64,000 nucleotides of DNA from CAWANP01 sp963783445 (GTDB lineage: Bacteria > Chloroflexota > Anaerolineae > JAAYZQ01). Where the stretch lies: the NCBI GenBank assembly GCA_963783445.1, contig CAWANP010000002.1:496001-560000 (forward strand). Direction: 5' to 3'. A program made the position numbers and the translations under genes. Shown in pieces: positions 24,465 to 32,929 of this stretch. The notes below the pieces were generated by a model. That model did not search any database. It saw only the letters and a program-made list of their open reading frames with translations, and was not told the origin of the DNA. Numbering within the stretch: position 1 is the first letter of the stretch; each line of letters starts with the position of its first letter.

Positions 24465-26573
24465 TTACTCCTCGTTCCAAAGCCCCCGATGCTCGATCAT
24501 CCACTGCTGTGAATCAAGCTCCGGCTCACCTTCCTGGGGGTGTACCCGTTCCCAGTTCCCGGTGGCCAGCAGCCGCCGGGCCTGCATGTTGTCCTTGAGA
24601 TGGACGCAGAAGATATGCTCGTACACCGAATCCCGGAGGTCCGGGTCCTCTATCGGAAAGATCTGCTCGACGCGGCGATCCAGGTTGCGCGGCATCAGGT
24701 CGGCGCTGCCCAACAGCAACTCGCTCTCGCCGCCATTCTGGAAGTAATAGATACGGGGATGCTCTAAAAAGCGGCCCACCACGGAGGTCACAGTGATGTT
24801 TTCGCTCACACCCGGCATACCTGGGCGCAGGCAGCAGATACCCCGTACCTGCAGATCCACTCTCACGCCTGCCTGAGATGCCCGGTACAGGGCCTTGATG
24901 CAGGCTTTGTCCACCAAGGAGTTCATCTTGAAGGCAAGCAACCCGTCGCCGTGCTCCTCTTGCTGGCTGATCTCACGATCGATACGGTCGATGATCTCCT
25001 GCCGCATCAATCCTGGCGCCACCAGCAATTTGCGGTACTCTTGTTTGTAAGAGTAGCCGGTCAGCACGTTGAAAAGCTCCGATACATCAGCGCCGAGATC
25101 GGGGTCGCTCGTCATAAAGCCAATATCAGAGTACAGGCGAGCCGTGGTATCGTTATAGTTGCCCGTGCTCATGTGGACATAACGCCTGATGCCGTCCCAC
25201 TCCCGGCGGATTATGAGCAAGAGTTTGGTGTGGGTCTTGAGGCCTACCAGGCCATAGACGACGTGTACGCCTGCTTCTTCCAGGGCTCGGGCCCAGACGA
25301 TGTTGTTCTCCTCGTCAAAGCGGGCTTTTAGTTCCACCAGCACAGCGACCTGTTTTCCGTTCTCGCGCGCTTTCCGAAGCGCGTCAATCACGGGCGAGTC
25401 TGGGCCGGCGCGGTACAGCGTCTGCTTGATGGCCAGCACATCCGGGTCCGCCGCCGCCTCCTGCATGAGATCTACCACGGGGGTAAAGCCATCGTAGGGG
25501 TGGTAGAGCAACACGTCCTGCCGCTGGAGCACTGAAAAAATCGACTCATCCGTGGTCAGGGGGGGCGGTACCGCTGGCTGGAAAGGGGGATCCTTAAGCT
25601 CAGGGTTGTTGATCTTTGTTAGCTCCATGAGGCTGGCCAGACCCAGGGGAGCGTTCCGGGTGTACACTTGGTAAGGGGCCAGTCCCAGGTTGGTGACAAG
25701 GATGTTGCGGATCCGCTCGGGCAGGGCGGTGTCCACCTCCAGCCGCACCGCGGAACCAAACTGCCGTTGCTGTACGCTTTCCTGGATCGTGGCCAGAAGA
25801 TCGGCCGCCTCGTCTTCCTCGATCTCTGGGTCAGCATCACGGGTCACGCGGAAGGGATGGGCGGCCACAATCTCCATCCCAGGGAATAGCAGATCCAGGT
25901 TGGCGGCGACGACCTCCTCCAACCAGACATAGTTGTTGGAAGTGTCGTCCAGGAGGCCCAAGCTCTCGTAGCTTTCGGCTACTTCCTCACCAGGAATGCG
26001 CAGCAGGCGGGGGAACACGGCTGGTACCTTCAGCCGGGCAAAACGCTCGCCATACCGTGGATCGTCGAGCACAACGGCAAGGTTGAGACTTAGATTGGAA
26101 ATATGCGGGAAGGGGTGTCCTGGATCAAAAGCCAATGGTGTCAGCGCTGGGAAAATCTCGCGCTCAAAGTAGCGGCGCAGCAGCTTTCGTTGCTTTCCCT
26201 TGAGTTCATCGTGGTCCAAGATGTCGATGCCAGCCTGCTCCAGTTTGGGCAGCAGGTCATCTCGCCAGCACTCCCCGTGCTGGGCAAGCATGGGCAACAA
26301 CTCCTGGCGGATGGCCATCAACTGCTCGGCGGGCGTCATCCCATCCGGCGGCGTGTCGATAACCTCGGCCTCCAACTGTCGCCGGAGACCCGAGACGCGT
26401 ATCATAAAGAACTCGTCCAGATTGCTGGCAAAGATCGACAAGAACTTGACCCGTTCCAGCAGAGGGTGGCGTTCGTCAATCGCCTCCTCCAGTACGCGCC
26501 GGTTGAACTGCAGCCAACTCAACTCCCGGTTGATATACAAGCTGGGATCATTCAGGTTAATGGACTCGCTCAT
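24465..26573 (-). CDS. ppk1: Polyphosphate kinase 1
   Basis: About 702 residues from ATG 26573 (AAGGA seven bases upstream), the usual length. It reversibly polymerises the gamma phosphate of ATP into polyphosphate. The N-terminal domain starts with LYINRELSWLQFN. The two conserved histidines of the PLD-like catalytic domains are in YVHMSTGNYND (autophosphorylated His) and VGRFLEHPRIYYF. LYHPYDGFTPVVDL is the head-domain signature. Downstream within six bases is a metallophosphoesterase. The promoter is at 26736-26764. Confidence 0.96.
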   Translation of the reverse strand: MSESINLNDPSLYINRELSWLQFNRRVLEEAIDERHPLLERVKFLSIFASNLDEFFMIRVSGLRRQLEAEVIDTPPDGMTPAEQLMAIRQELLPMLAQHGECWRDDLLPKLEQAGIDILDHDELKGKQRKLLRRYFEREIFPALTPLAFDPGHPFPHISNLSLNLAVVLDDPRYGERFARLKVPAVFPRLLRIPGEEVAESYESLGLLDDTSNNYVWLEEVVAANLDLLFPGMEIVAAHPFRVTRDADPEIEEDEAADLLATIQESVQQRQFGSAVRLEVDTALPERIRNILVTNLGLAPYQVYTRNAPLGLASLMELTKINNPELKDPPFQPAVPPPLTTDESIFSVLQRQDVLLYHPYDGFTPVVDLMQEAAADPDVLAIKQTLYRAGPDSPVIDALRKARENGKQVAVLVELKARFDEENNIVWARALEEAGVHVVYGLVGLKTHTKLLLIIRREWDGIRRYVHMSTGNYNDTTARLYSDIGFMTSDPDLGADVSELFNVLTGYSYKQEYRKLLVAPGLMRQEIIDRIDREISQQEEHGDGLLAFKMNSLVDKACIKALYRASQAGVRVDLQVRGICCLRPGMPGVSENITVTSVVGRFLEHPRIYYFQNGGESELLLGSADLMPRNLDRRVEQIFPIEDPDLRDSVYEHIFCVHLKDNMQARRLLATGNWERVHPQEGEPELDSQQWMIEHRGLWNEE

Positions 26574-26735
26574 CGTCTGGTCCTTCCCACCCACAACTTC
26601 AACCATCACACCTCGATGCTATCTGCCGTCTTTGGCTCAATGGTAGCGTGATGCCGGACCGCAGCTACTTGCCTGGTGCAGGCATAGTGGCCCCTTTCTT
26701 GTACCAAAGTCCAGGCTTGGGTCGAGGTGAGCAGG

Positions 26736-26764
26736 ATCATACCACAGTTCGGCCCCAAAGTCAA
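26736..26764 (-). promoter_or_regulatory. Promoter for ppk1 operon
   Basis: TTGACT (26764-26759), 17 bases, TATGAT (26741-26736), with TGG before the -10. The leader to ATG 26573 is about 155 bases and holds no clear hairpin that I could find. Confidence 0.65.
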
Positions 26765-26833
26765 TCCTTCTGACGTATCATTGGACCATAACCTGGGTTT
26801 CTGATTCACGAAAGAATGAAAGTGTCGGCTGGC

Positions 26834-28132
26834 CTACTGCAGACAGGCTCCCTCTTCTCCATCCCGTGGGTCGAGCAAGCGGAAGCTGACCCAGGCAGCG
26901 ATTGCCATCAGTACCACACCGCTGACTAGCAGGACTGGGTAAGACCAGACGTTGACAAGAACCCCGACCACCAGTGGCAGCAGGGCTACTGGAAGTAGCA
27001 GCGTGTTTTGCAGTGCTACACAAGTTGGGCGCAGTTGTACTGGCGCCATCTCCAGGATAAAGTTTGGGTATCCCAGGCGCATACCACTCATCGTCGCTCC
27101 CAACAGTGCAAAGACAAGAACAAAGAGGGTCTCTGTCGTCCACGGCGCCAGCAGGGCTAGCAGTGGCGCCAGCCCGCCGGCCAAGGCAGTACCGATAATC
27201 ACTGTGCGGTTGCCGTAGCGGTCACCCAGCCAGCCCCAGAGCAGATTTGAAACCGCCCCACCTGCCATTTGGGCCGCCAGGTAGACGCCCACCATACCCG
27301 GATCGATGCCTGCCTCGGAACGGGCATAGAGTACGTAAAAGGGCGCCAGGGCTAGTACTGCCGTTGTCAATCCCCTCGCCGCAAGCAGCCGACGGAAATT
27401 GGGATTCTGCCGGGCGAGCACGCCAGCCCTCCGCAGCAGGTCGCCCAGTGATTGGGAGACACGTTTGACCGGGTACACAGGCTCTTTGATCAAGGCGAAG
27501 CCGGTGAAGGCGACAAGCAGGCAGCCAGCACTCAGCAGGAAGATCAGTGCAAAATTCTCGGCGTAGGGAAAGCGCTCTGGCCGGTCCAGGATGTACTTGA
27601 CCACGTACCCTGCGCCGATGGCCAGTAGATAGCCCAACATCTGCCTCAACCCCGTAAAGCGACCCCGTCGCCGGGCTGGGATTGCCTTGGAAAACACGTC
27701 AGCGTAGACTACCGTGCCCATGCCTCCAGCCATGGAAAAGAGGCCAAAGAGCAAGATCAATACGGACAGTACGAGTTCTGGTTGAGTCTGAGCATAGGTC
27801 ACGGTGAGATAAGCCAACACAGCCCAGCTTACCCAGCGGATGGTGATGATCCAAAGCAGGTAGGGCTTCTTTCGCGGTTTGTCCTCCACCAGGTAGGCGG
27901 TGAACATCTGGGGCAATACCTCACCAATGCCCTGTACGGCTGCCATCAGGCCCACGGCCACAGTTGAATCGGTCAGGGTAGCCACAAAAGCAGGCAGGAT
28001 GGTGTGGATGCTGCCAAAGGCCGTGGAAGCCTGGAAAAAGACGCCGTGGACCAGGCCAGCGGAAAAATTGCGGCGATAGTAGCGTTCACTGTCCTCTTCG
28101 AACTGGGCGAGGGTAGGAGTATCTTTGCTCAT
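26834..28132 (-). CDS. Major facilitator superfamily transporter
   Basis: 432 residues from ATG 28132 (GGAGAGAG just upstream; the open frame extends much further but would overlap the M16 gene). Twelve hydrophobic segments are visible, with the MFS loop 2-3 motif degenerate as YLVEDKPRKKPYL and a later loop GDRYGNRTVI after helix 8. The start (DSERYYRRNFSAGLVHGVFFQ) resembles a group of uncharacterised MFS proteins from Chloroflexota and Firmicutes. Substrate unknown. It follows the M16 peptidase by 139 bases. Confidence 0.8.
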   Translation of the reverse strand: MSKDTPTLAQFEEDSERYYRRNFSAGLVHGVFFQASTAFGSIHTILPAFVATLTDSTVAVGLMAAVQGIGEVLPQMFTAYLVEDKPRKKPYLLWIITIRWVSWAVLAYLTVTYAQTQPELVLSVLILLFGLFSMAGGMGTVVYADVFSKAIPARRRGRFTGLRQMLGYLLAIGAGYVVKYILDRPERFPYAENFALIFLLSAGCLLVAFTGFALIKEPVYPVKRVSQSLGDLLRRAGVLARQNPNFRRLLAARGLTTAVLALAPFYVLYARSEAGIDPGMVGVYLAAQMAGGAVSNLLWGWLGDRYGNRTVIIGTALAGGLAPLLALLAPWTTETLFVLVFALLGATMSGMRLGYPNFILEMAPVQLRPTCVALQNTLLLPVALLPLVVGVLVNVWSYPVLLVSGVVLMAIAAWVSFRLLDPRDGEEGACLQ

Positions 28133-28271
28133 GTACTCTCTCCATGGTCGGTTGTGGCAATGATCCAGGGGCCGTGATATTGCACGTATGGCGCAGGCTC
28201 GCACCTGGGCCAGCAGACTGCTACGACGGTCTCCAGTTGGATCAGGGGTTTCTGGCCAGGAGGACTCTTGG

Positions 28272-29753
28272 TCATTGGATATGTTCTTTTCCCTTTCTGC
28301 GTCTCTTGTTCCAGCACCACAACTTGCGCGCGCCCCAAGCCGCAAGAGTCAAGCCCGCCAGGATGCCGGCTCCCCCGGCCCCACTGGAAACGGTCACGGC
28401 TGGCACATGCTGGCCCACAAAGCTGCGTTCCGGCGTGAAATAGGTGTTCACCACCCGCGACAGATCCGCTGGACCTACGGCGTCGATGGATTTCTGGTAG
28501 TCCGGTACAGTCTCGCCATCCGGGATGGCCGACGACCATGCAGCGAGCCACCCAGCTCGCTGCATATTGTCCTCCATGGCCAGGGCCCAACGTCCCTTGA
28601 GCGTGGCTTTGGCCTCGGTTACGGCTTCTGTGTCTACCTCTCCCTGGCGGAGCCGTACCAGGTGGGCCTCAATCGTCTGCAGGATAGCTTCCCTGTTCCC
28701 ACGATCCGAGGAGGTGCCTATGGCAAAGTAGCCAGCATCGTCGAGGAGGGAGTTATAGGCGCCCACACCGTAGACCAGCCCTTGGCGGTAGCGGATCTCC
28801 TCCATCAGCTCTTCACCCAGTACCTCGGCCAATACCTCCAGCGGCCAACGATCCGGGTGGAAGCGACCAACCGTCCTGGCGCCAATCCTCATCACCACCT
28901 GGTCGGTGAGCATCGGCCCGCGCACTACGACATTGTGAGGACCTGTGTCGGGCATTGCCGGTGTCTCAGGCACGGCGGGGCGGGTACCCTTTTCCAGGCT
29001 GCCAAAATACGCTTCGGCCCCGGCCAGTGCCTCGTCTGGTGTGACATTGCCCACCACGATCAAGACTGCGTTGTCGGGTGTGTAGTGGCGTCTGTAATAG
29101 TCCATCAAGGCTGTCCGGTTCAGCATCTCTAGCGAATCATCCTCGCCGATGACATTCATGTTCAGGCTGGTGTTGGGGAACAGCGACCGCCGGATGTCGC
29201 GAGATAGGTCGTAGCCAAAGCCCAATGCATCGAGGGTATTGAGCAACCAGCCGTAGCGCCCCCATCGCTCCTGGAAGATGACCTCACGTTCCTTGTCCAC
29301 CTTCTCTTCTGGAAGTGTAGCGTGGAAGGCGACCTCTGCCAACCAGTCCAGGGCAATATCCAGGTCCTCGGCGGCCACGTGAGCATAGTATGTGGTTCTT
29401 TCCAGGCCGGTCATGCCGTTCCAGCGGCCTCCACGATTCCTGATAATATCCTTGATTTCCTCCTCGTTCCAGCGTTCGGTACCGGTGAATAGCATGTGTT
29501 CCACAAAATGGGATATGCCATTGTTCGCTTGGTTCTCATAGCGGGATCCGGCACGGATGACCAGGAGCGTCGCCACCGACTCGCTGTCGGGGCGGGGCTG
29601 GGACCATATCTGCAAACCATTGGGCAGCGTTGTTCTGTAAAGGGGAAATGGCCGGTCCTGGTTGGATGTCCCGGCAATCGGACCCTCAGCTGACAGATTT
29701 GTAGAGATCAGTAGTAGCAGCGGGCTCAGGAGCAGGGAGAATGTACGCATCAT
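28272..29753 (-). CDS. M16-family zinc metallopeptidase, exported and membrane-anchored
   Basis: 493 residues. N-terminal hydrophobic signal (SLLLSPLLLLISTNLSA), then an M16 catalytic domain with inverted zinc motif HFVEH (His82, Glu85, His86) and the downstream Glu ligand in KEREVIFQE. The C-terminal inactive half is present (VYGVGAYNSLLDDAGYFAIG). It ends with a transmembrane helix (AGGAGILAGLTLAAWGARKLW) and a basic tail (KRRRKGK), so the protease is probably tethered outside the membrane. Most bacterial M16 proteins are soluble or periplasmic; the anchored form is less common. Substrates unknown. Confidence 0.88.
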   Translation of the reverse strand: MMRTFSLLLSPLLLLISTNLSAEGPIAGTSNQDRPFPLYRTTLPNGLQIWSQPRPDSESVATLLVIRAGSRYENQANNGISHFVEHMLFTGTERWNEEEIKDIIRNRGGRWNGMTGLERTTYYAHVAAEDLDIALDWLAEVAFHATLPEEKVDKEREVIFQERWGRYGWLLNTLDALGFGYDLSRDIRRSLFPNTSLNMNVIGEDDSLEMLNRTALMDYYRRHYTPDNAVLIVVGNVTPDEALAGAEAYFGSLEKGTRPAVPETPAMPDTGPHNVVVRGPMLTDQVVMRIGARTVGRFHPDRWPLEVLAEVLGEELMEEIRYRQGLVYGVGAYNSLLDDAGYFAIGTSSDRGNREAILQTIEAHLVRLRQGEVDTEAVTEAKATLKGRWALAMEDNMQRAGWLAAWSSAIPDGETVPDYQKSIDAVGPADLSRVVNTYFTPERSFVGQHVPAVTVSSGAGGAGILAGLTLAAWGARKLWCWNKRRRKGKEHIQ

Positions 29754-29772
29754 AGACCACCTCCTGGGATCT

Positions 29773-29801
29773 ATTCTACTCCTTCCCTGTCAGGGAGTCA
29801 A
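29773..29801 (-). promoter_or_regulatory. Promoter for the M16 peptidase/MFS pair
   Basis: TTGACT (29801-29796), 17 bases, TAGAAT (29778-29773); AGGAGG precedes ATG 29753. A short leader of about 15 bases results. Confidence 0.6.
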
Positions 29802-29912
29802 CCTTCGACGCTGAGCAGAGTGAGTGATGGAAACCACAGTCTCGAGTTCAGGGACAGTAGGGGCCTACTCCGAACCCGCGTTCCTTGAGATCTTTCAAGA
29901 AACTGCAGCCGA

Positions 29913-29941
29913 TTGACCCAAAATCTGGACTGTGATATACT
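29913..29941 (+). promoter_or_regulatory. Promoter for yraN-miaA
   Basis: TTGACC (29913-29918), 17 bases, TATACT (29936-29941). The leader to GTG 30115 is about 165 bases. The 29754-30114 gap holds this and the divergent M16 promoter; I see no other gene in it. Confidence 0.6.
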
Positions 29942-30114
29942 CATGCCCGGTTGGATGGTAGGATCGGCCCTGAATTCTGGACGCGGCAGTGCAAGATTGG
30001 CCCGTCCGGAGTTCGCGTACTATTTGAGCAGAAGAACAGCAGTAATCGTACCTATCACAAGTTGTGGACCGTCTGTGGGCTATGTGGGCCCGGTCACAGG
30101 CGCAGGAGGATTGC

Positions 30115-30486
30115 GTGGCGATCGGTGATGACCGACGGGGCTTGGGGCGGCGAGGCGAGGATCTTGCCGCCCAGCACCTGACCAGCAAAGGCTACGAGAT
30201 CGTGGCCCGCAATTGGCGGTGCGAGACTGGTGAAGTGGACCTGGTGGCTGGCGATGGTGATTGCCTGGTTCTAGTGGAGGTAAGGGCGCGCCGGGGTCGG
30301 GCACTGGGCAGCCCCGAGGAATCGATAACCCTGGCCAAGCAGGCGAGACTTGCTGTCCTGGCCGAGGCCTACGTTCAAGCCCACGATTGGGCTGGAGACT
30401 ATCGGATCGATGTGATCGCCATCGAGTTTGACCGGCGCGGGCGATTGCTCCGGGTGGATCACTATGAAAATGCCGTCACAGGCTGA
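30115..30486 (+). CDS. yraN: YraN/UPF0102 family nuclease-fold protein
   Basis: 123 residues from GTG 30115, preceded by AGGAGG. Restriction-endonuclease-like fold: RRGEDLAAQHLTSKGYEIVA, then GEVDLVAGDGDCLVLVEVRARR with the D-(x)n-ExK-like core as D..EVR (Arg in place of Lys). The final strand is DVIAIEFDRRG. The family often neighbours rnhB, ffh or dprA and is implicated in DNA processing without a settled function. Here its end overlaps the start of miaA by 23 bases, so the two are translationally coupled. Confidence 0.88.
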   Translation: MAIGDDRRGLGRRGEDLAAQHLTSKGYEIVARNWRCETGEVDLVAGDGDCLVLVEVRARRGRALGSPEESITLAKQARLAVLAEAYVQAHDWAGDYRIDVIAIEFDRRGRLLRVDHYENAVTG

Positions 30487-31471
30487 GCTACCCGACCACG
30501 ACTCTGGCAGTTTGAGGGGGGATCAGTACCCTCCTCTGGTAGCTATTGTAGGTCCGACGGCTGTAGGAAAAACTGCGCTATCGCTACACCTGGCCGAAGT
30601 GCTGGGCGGGGAGGTCGTGTCGGCCGATTCCCGGCAGATCTACCGGGGCATGGACATTGGTACGGCCAAAGCAAGCCTTGAAGAGCGGGCTCGCATACCT
30701 CACCACCTGTTGGATGTGGTGAATCCCGACCAGGTGCTCAGCCTGGCCCAGTACCAGAGGATGGCTTACGCGGCAGTGGATGCCATCCTTTCTCGGGGAC
30801 GCGTTCCCTTTCTGGTGGGTGGGACCGGACAGTATGTGATGGCTGTCCTGGAGGGCTGGCAGGTGCCCCGGGTACCGCCAGATCAGGCCGTGCGGCACCA
30901 ACTCTACCGCCAGGCAGAGGAAGAGGGGGCTGCAGCGCTTCACTCGCGGCTCCAGGCGCTGGACCCTGTGGCCGCTGGGCGCATCGATGCTCGCAATATA
31001 CGCCGTGTGGTCCGTGCCCTGGAGGTGTGCTTGGTCACCGGCCGGCCCATTTCGGAGCAGCAGGGGCAATCTCCGCCGCCCTACCGCTGCCTGCTGGTCG
31101 GCCTGAATCTACCCCGCCCAGAACTCTACCGCCGCATCGATGTCCGGGTGGAGCGGATGATGTCCACCGGATTGGAGGCGGAGGTAAGGGGTCTGGTGGC
31201 GGCGGGCTACGGGTTCGATCTACCGGCCATGTCCGGGGTGGGATATGGCCAATTCGCTCCGTACCTGGCCTGCGAGGCGACGCTGGATGAGGTGGTCGAC
31301 CAGGTCAAGCGAGCCACGCGGCGCTTTGTGCGCCAACAGGGCAACTGGTTCCGCCAAAAAGACAGTCGCATCCACTGGTTTGATGCCTGCCCAGAACCCT
31401 TCATGGCCGTTCTGGATCTGGTACGCGGCTTTGTCGCTTCATCTCTGGGAGGAGAGAAACTGCAGTCCTAG
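30464..31471 (+). CDS. miaA: tRNA dimethylallyltransferase
   Basis: 335 residues from ATG 30464 (an ATG two codons later is equally possible). Adds a dimethylallyl group to N6 of A37 in tRNAs reading UNN codons. The P-loop is GPTAVGKTALS; the DSRQIYRGMDIGTAK block recognises tRNA and substrate; GGTGQYVMAVL and RNIRRVVRALEV follow. The C-terminal tRNA-binding part has TRRFVRQQGNWFRQ. Length is typical. A 23-base overlap with yraN is visible. Confidence 0.95.
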   Translation: MKMPSQAELPDHDSGSLRGDQYPPLVAIVGPTAVGKTALSLHLAEVLGGEVVSADSRQIYRGMDIGTAKASLEERARIPHHLLDVVNPDQVLSLAQYQRMAYAAVDAILSRGRVPFLVGGTGQYVMAVLEGWQVPRVPPDQAVRHQLYRQAEEEGAAALHSRLQALDPVAAGRIDARNIRRVVRALEVCLVTGRPISEQQGQSPPPYRCLLVGLNLPRPELYRRIDVRVERMMSTGLEAEVRGLVAAGYGFDLPAMSGVGYGQFAPYLACEATLDEVVDQVKRATRRFVRQQGNWFRQKDSRIHWFDACPEPFMAVLDLVRGFVASSLGGEKLQS

Positions 31472-31625
31472 GAGAGATCCCCTGGGGTGGAGTTGCCAGC
31501 AGTGAACCCACGGTCTTGCAAGACAGAGGCTTGCTCACAAGGGCCGCCAGATCTGGACTGGTCTTGAGAAACGCGCTACTTCTGACCTGATTCTGTGTTA
31601 TACATCGTGGGAGGTGACAGATATC

Positions 31626-32897
31626 ATGAGCAAAGACATGCAAGAACCCTGCGGTAGGCGCAGGGTGGTGATCACTGGTGTGGGGGCGCTGACTCCGGTC
31701 GGCCTTACGGCCGAGGATACCTGGCAGGCCCTGCTCGCTGGCCAGTCGGGCATCGACACTATGCTCCTGGAAGGTCTGGATGATTGCTCCTGCCAGATCG
31801 GCGGCGAGTTGAAGGGCTTTGACGCTAACAATTACCTGGGCCGCAAAGAGGCAAAGCGACTGGCCCGTTTTAGCCAGATGGCCGTTATCGCCGCGCAGAT
31901 GGCCCTGGAGGACTCGGGTCTGGAACTGAGCGATGAGGAGCGAGAAGAAGTGGGTGTGGTGCAAGGCACAGCCGTGGGCGGGACGGTGATGGAGGTTGAG
32001 GACGGCCTGCGCTTGCTGGGAGCCAGGAGCCTGTCGCGTATCTCGCCGAATCATCTGCTGGCGCTGCCACCCAATATGGCTGCCTTTCACATCGCCAAGA
32101 CCTTTGGCTTCCATGGTTATTGCAACACTACGGTGACTGCCTGCGCCGCCGGTGCGCAAGCCATCGGTGACGCCGCCGAGCGGATTCGGCATGGGCGCGC
32201 TGACGTGATGATCAGCGGTGGCAGCGAGGCGGTGCTTACGCCTTTGGCTGTTGCCAGCTTTGCTGTGATGCGGGCCCTGTCCACGCGGAATGGCGACCCG
32301 GCTGCATCCAGCCGCCCCTTTGACGCCGAGCGAGATGGCTTTGTAATGAGCGAGGGCTCGGCCATCTTTGTTCTGGAGAGCCTGGACCATGCCCTGGAGC
32401 GGGGAGCCCGGATCTATGCCGAGGTGGCGGGCTATGCGGCCAATACTGATGGCTTTCACGTGATCGCACCCAACCCGGATCCGAGTGGTTCCATTAAAGC
32501 CATCCGCCAGTCCCTGGCAGACGCCGGTATCAGCCCTCAGGAAGTAGACTGGATCAACGCCCACGGTACCAGTACCCCGCTGGGGGATGTGGCTGAGACG
32601 AAGGCCATCAAGGCGGTTTTTGGTGAGCACGCCTACAACGTGCCGGTCAGCGCCAACAAGTCGATGCTGGGGCATGGGTTGGGGGCTGCGGGCGCCATGG
32701 AGTCCCTGTCCTGCGTGATGTCCTTTCGGGACAATATCATTCCGCCGACCATCAACCTGGACTATCCTGACCCGGAGTGTGATCTGGACTATGTGCCCAA
32801 CACCGCCCGAGAAGTCAAGGTGGACGTGGTCCTCAAGAACTCTTTTGGCATGGGTAACCAGAATACCTGCTTGGTTTTCAAGCGGTATGGCGGGTAG
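31626..32897 (+). CDS. Beta-ketoacyl-ACP synthase II-like (FabF) condensing enzyme
   Basis: 423 residues from ATG 31626 (GGGAGGTG upstream; a GTG four codons earlier lies within the Shine-Dalgarno). The thiolase-fold Cys-His-His triad is complete: TACAAGAQ (Cys near 171), NAHGTSTPLGD (His near 312) and KSMLGHGLGAAG (His near 348). It condenses acyl thioesters with malonyl-ACP in fatty acid elongation. No acpP, fabG or fabD is adjacent, so it may be an accessory synthase. Residues 1-12 and IGGELKGFDANNYLGRKEAK show no anomaly. It converges on the oxidoreductase gene with about 30 bases between stops. Confidence 0.92.
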   Translation: MSKDMQEPCGRRRVVITGVGALTPVGLTAEDTWQALLAGQSGIDTMLLEGLDDCSCQIGGELKGFDANNYLGRKEAKRLARFSQMAVIAAQMALEDSGLELSDEEREEVGVVQGTAVGGTVMEVEDGLRLLGARSLSRISPNHLLALPPNMAAFHIAKTFGFHGYCNTTVTACAAGAQAIGDAAERIRHGRADVMISGGSEAVLTPLAVASFAVMRALSTRNGDPAASSRPFDAERDGFVMSEGSAIFVLESLDHALERGARIYAEVAGYAANTDGFHVIAPNPDPSGSIKAIRQSLADAGISPQEVDWINAHGTSTPLGDVAETKAIKAVFGEHAYNVPVSANKSMLGHGLGAAGAMESLSCVMSFRDNIIPPTINLDYPDPECDLDYVPNTAREVKVDVVLKNSFGMGNQNTCLVFKRYGG

Positions 32898-32929
32898 CGA
32901 GTAACCGTACAACTTCAAGTTCTCGCTGG

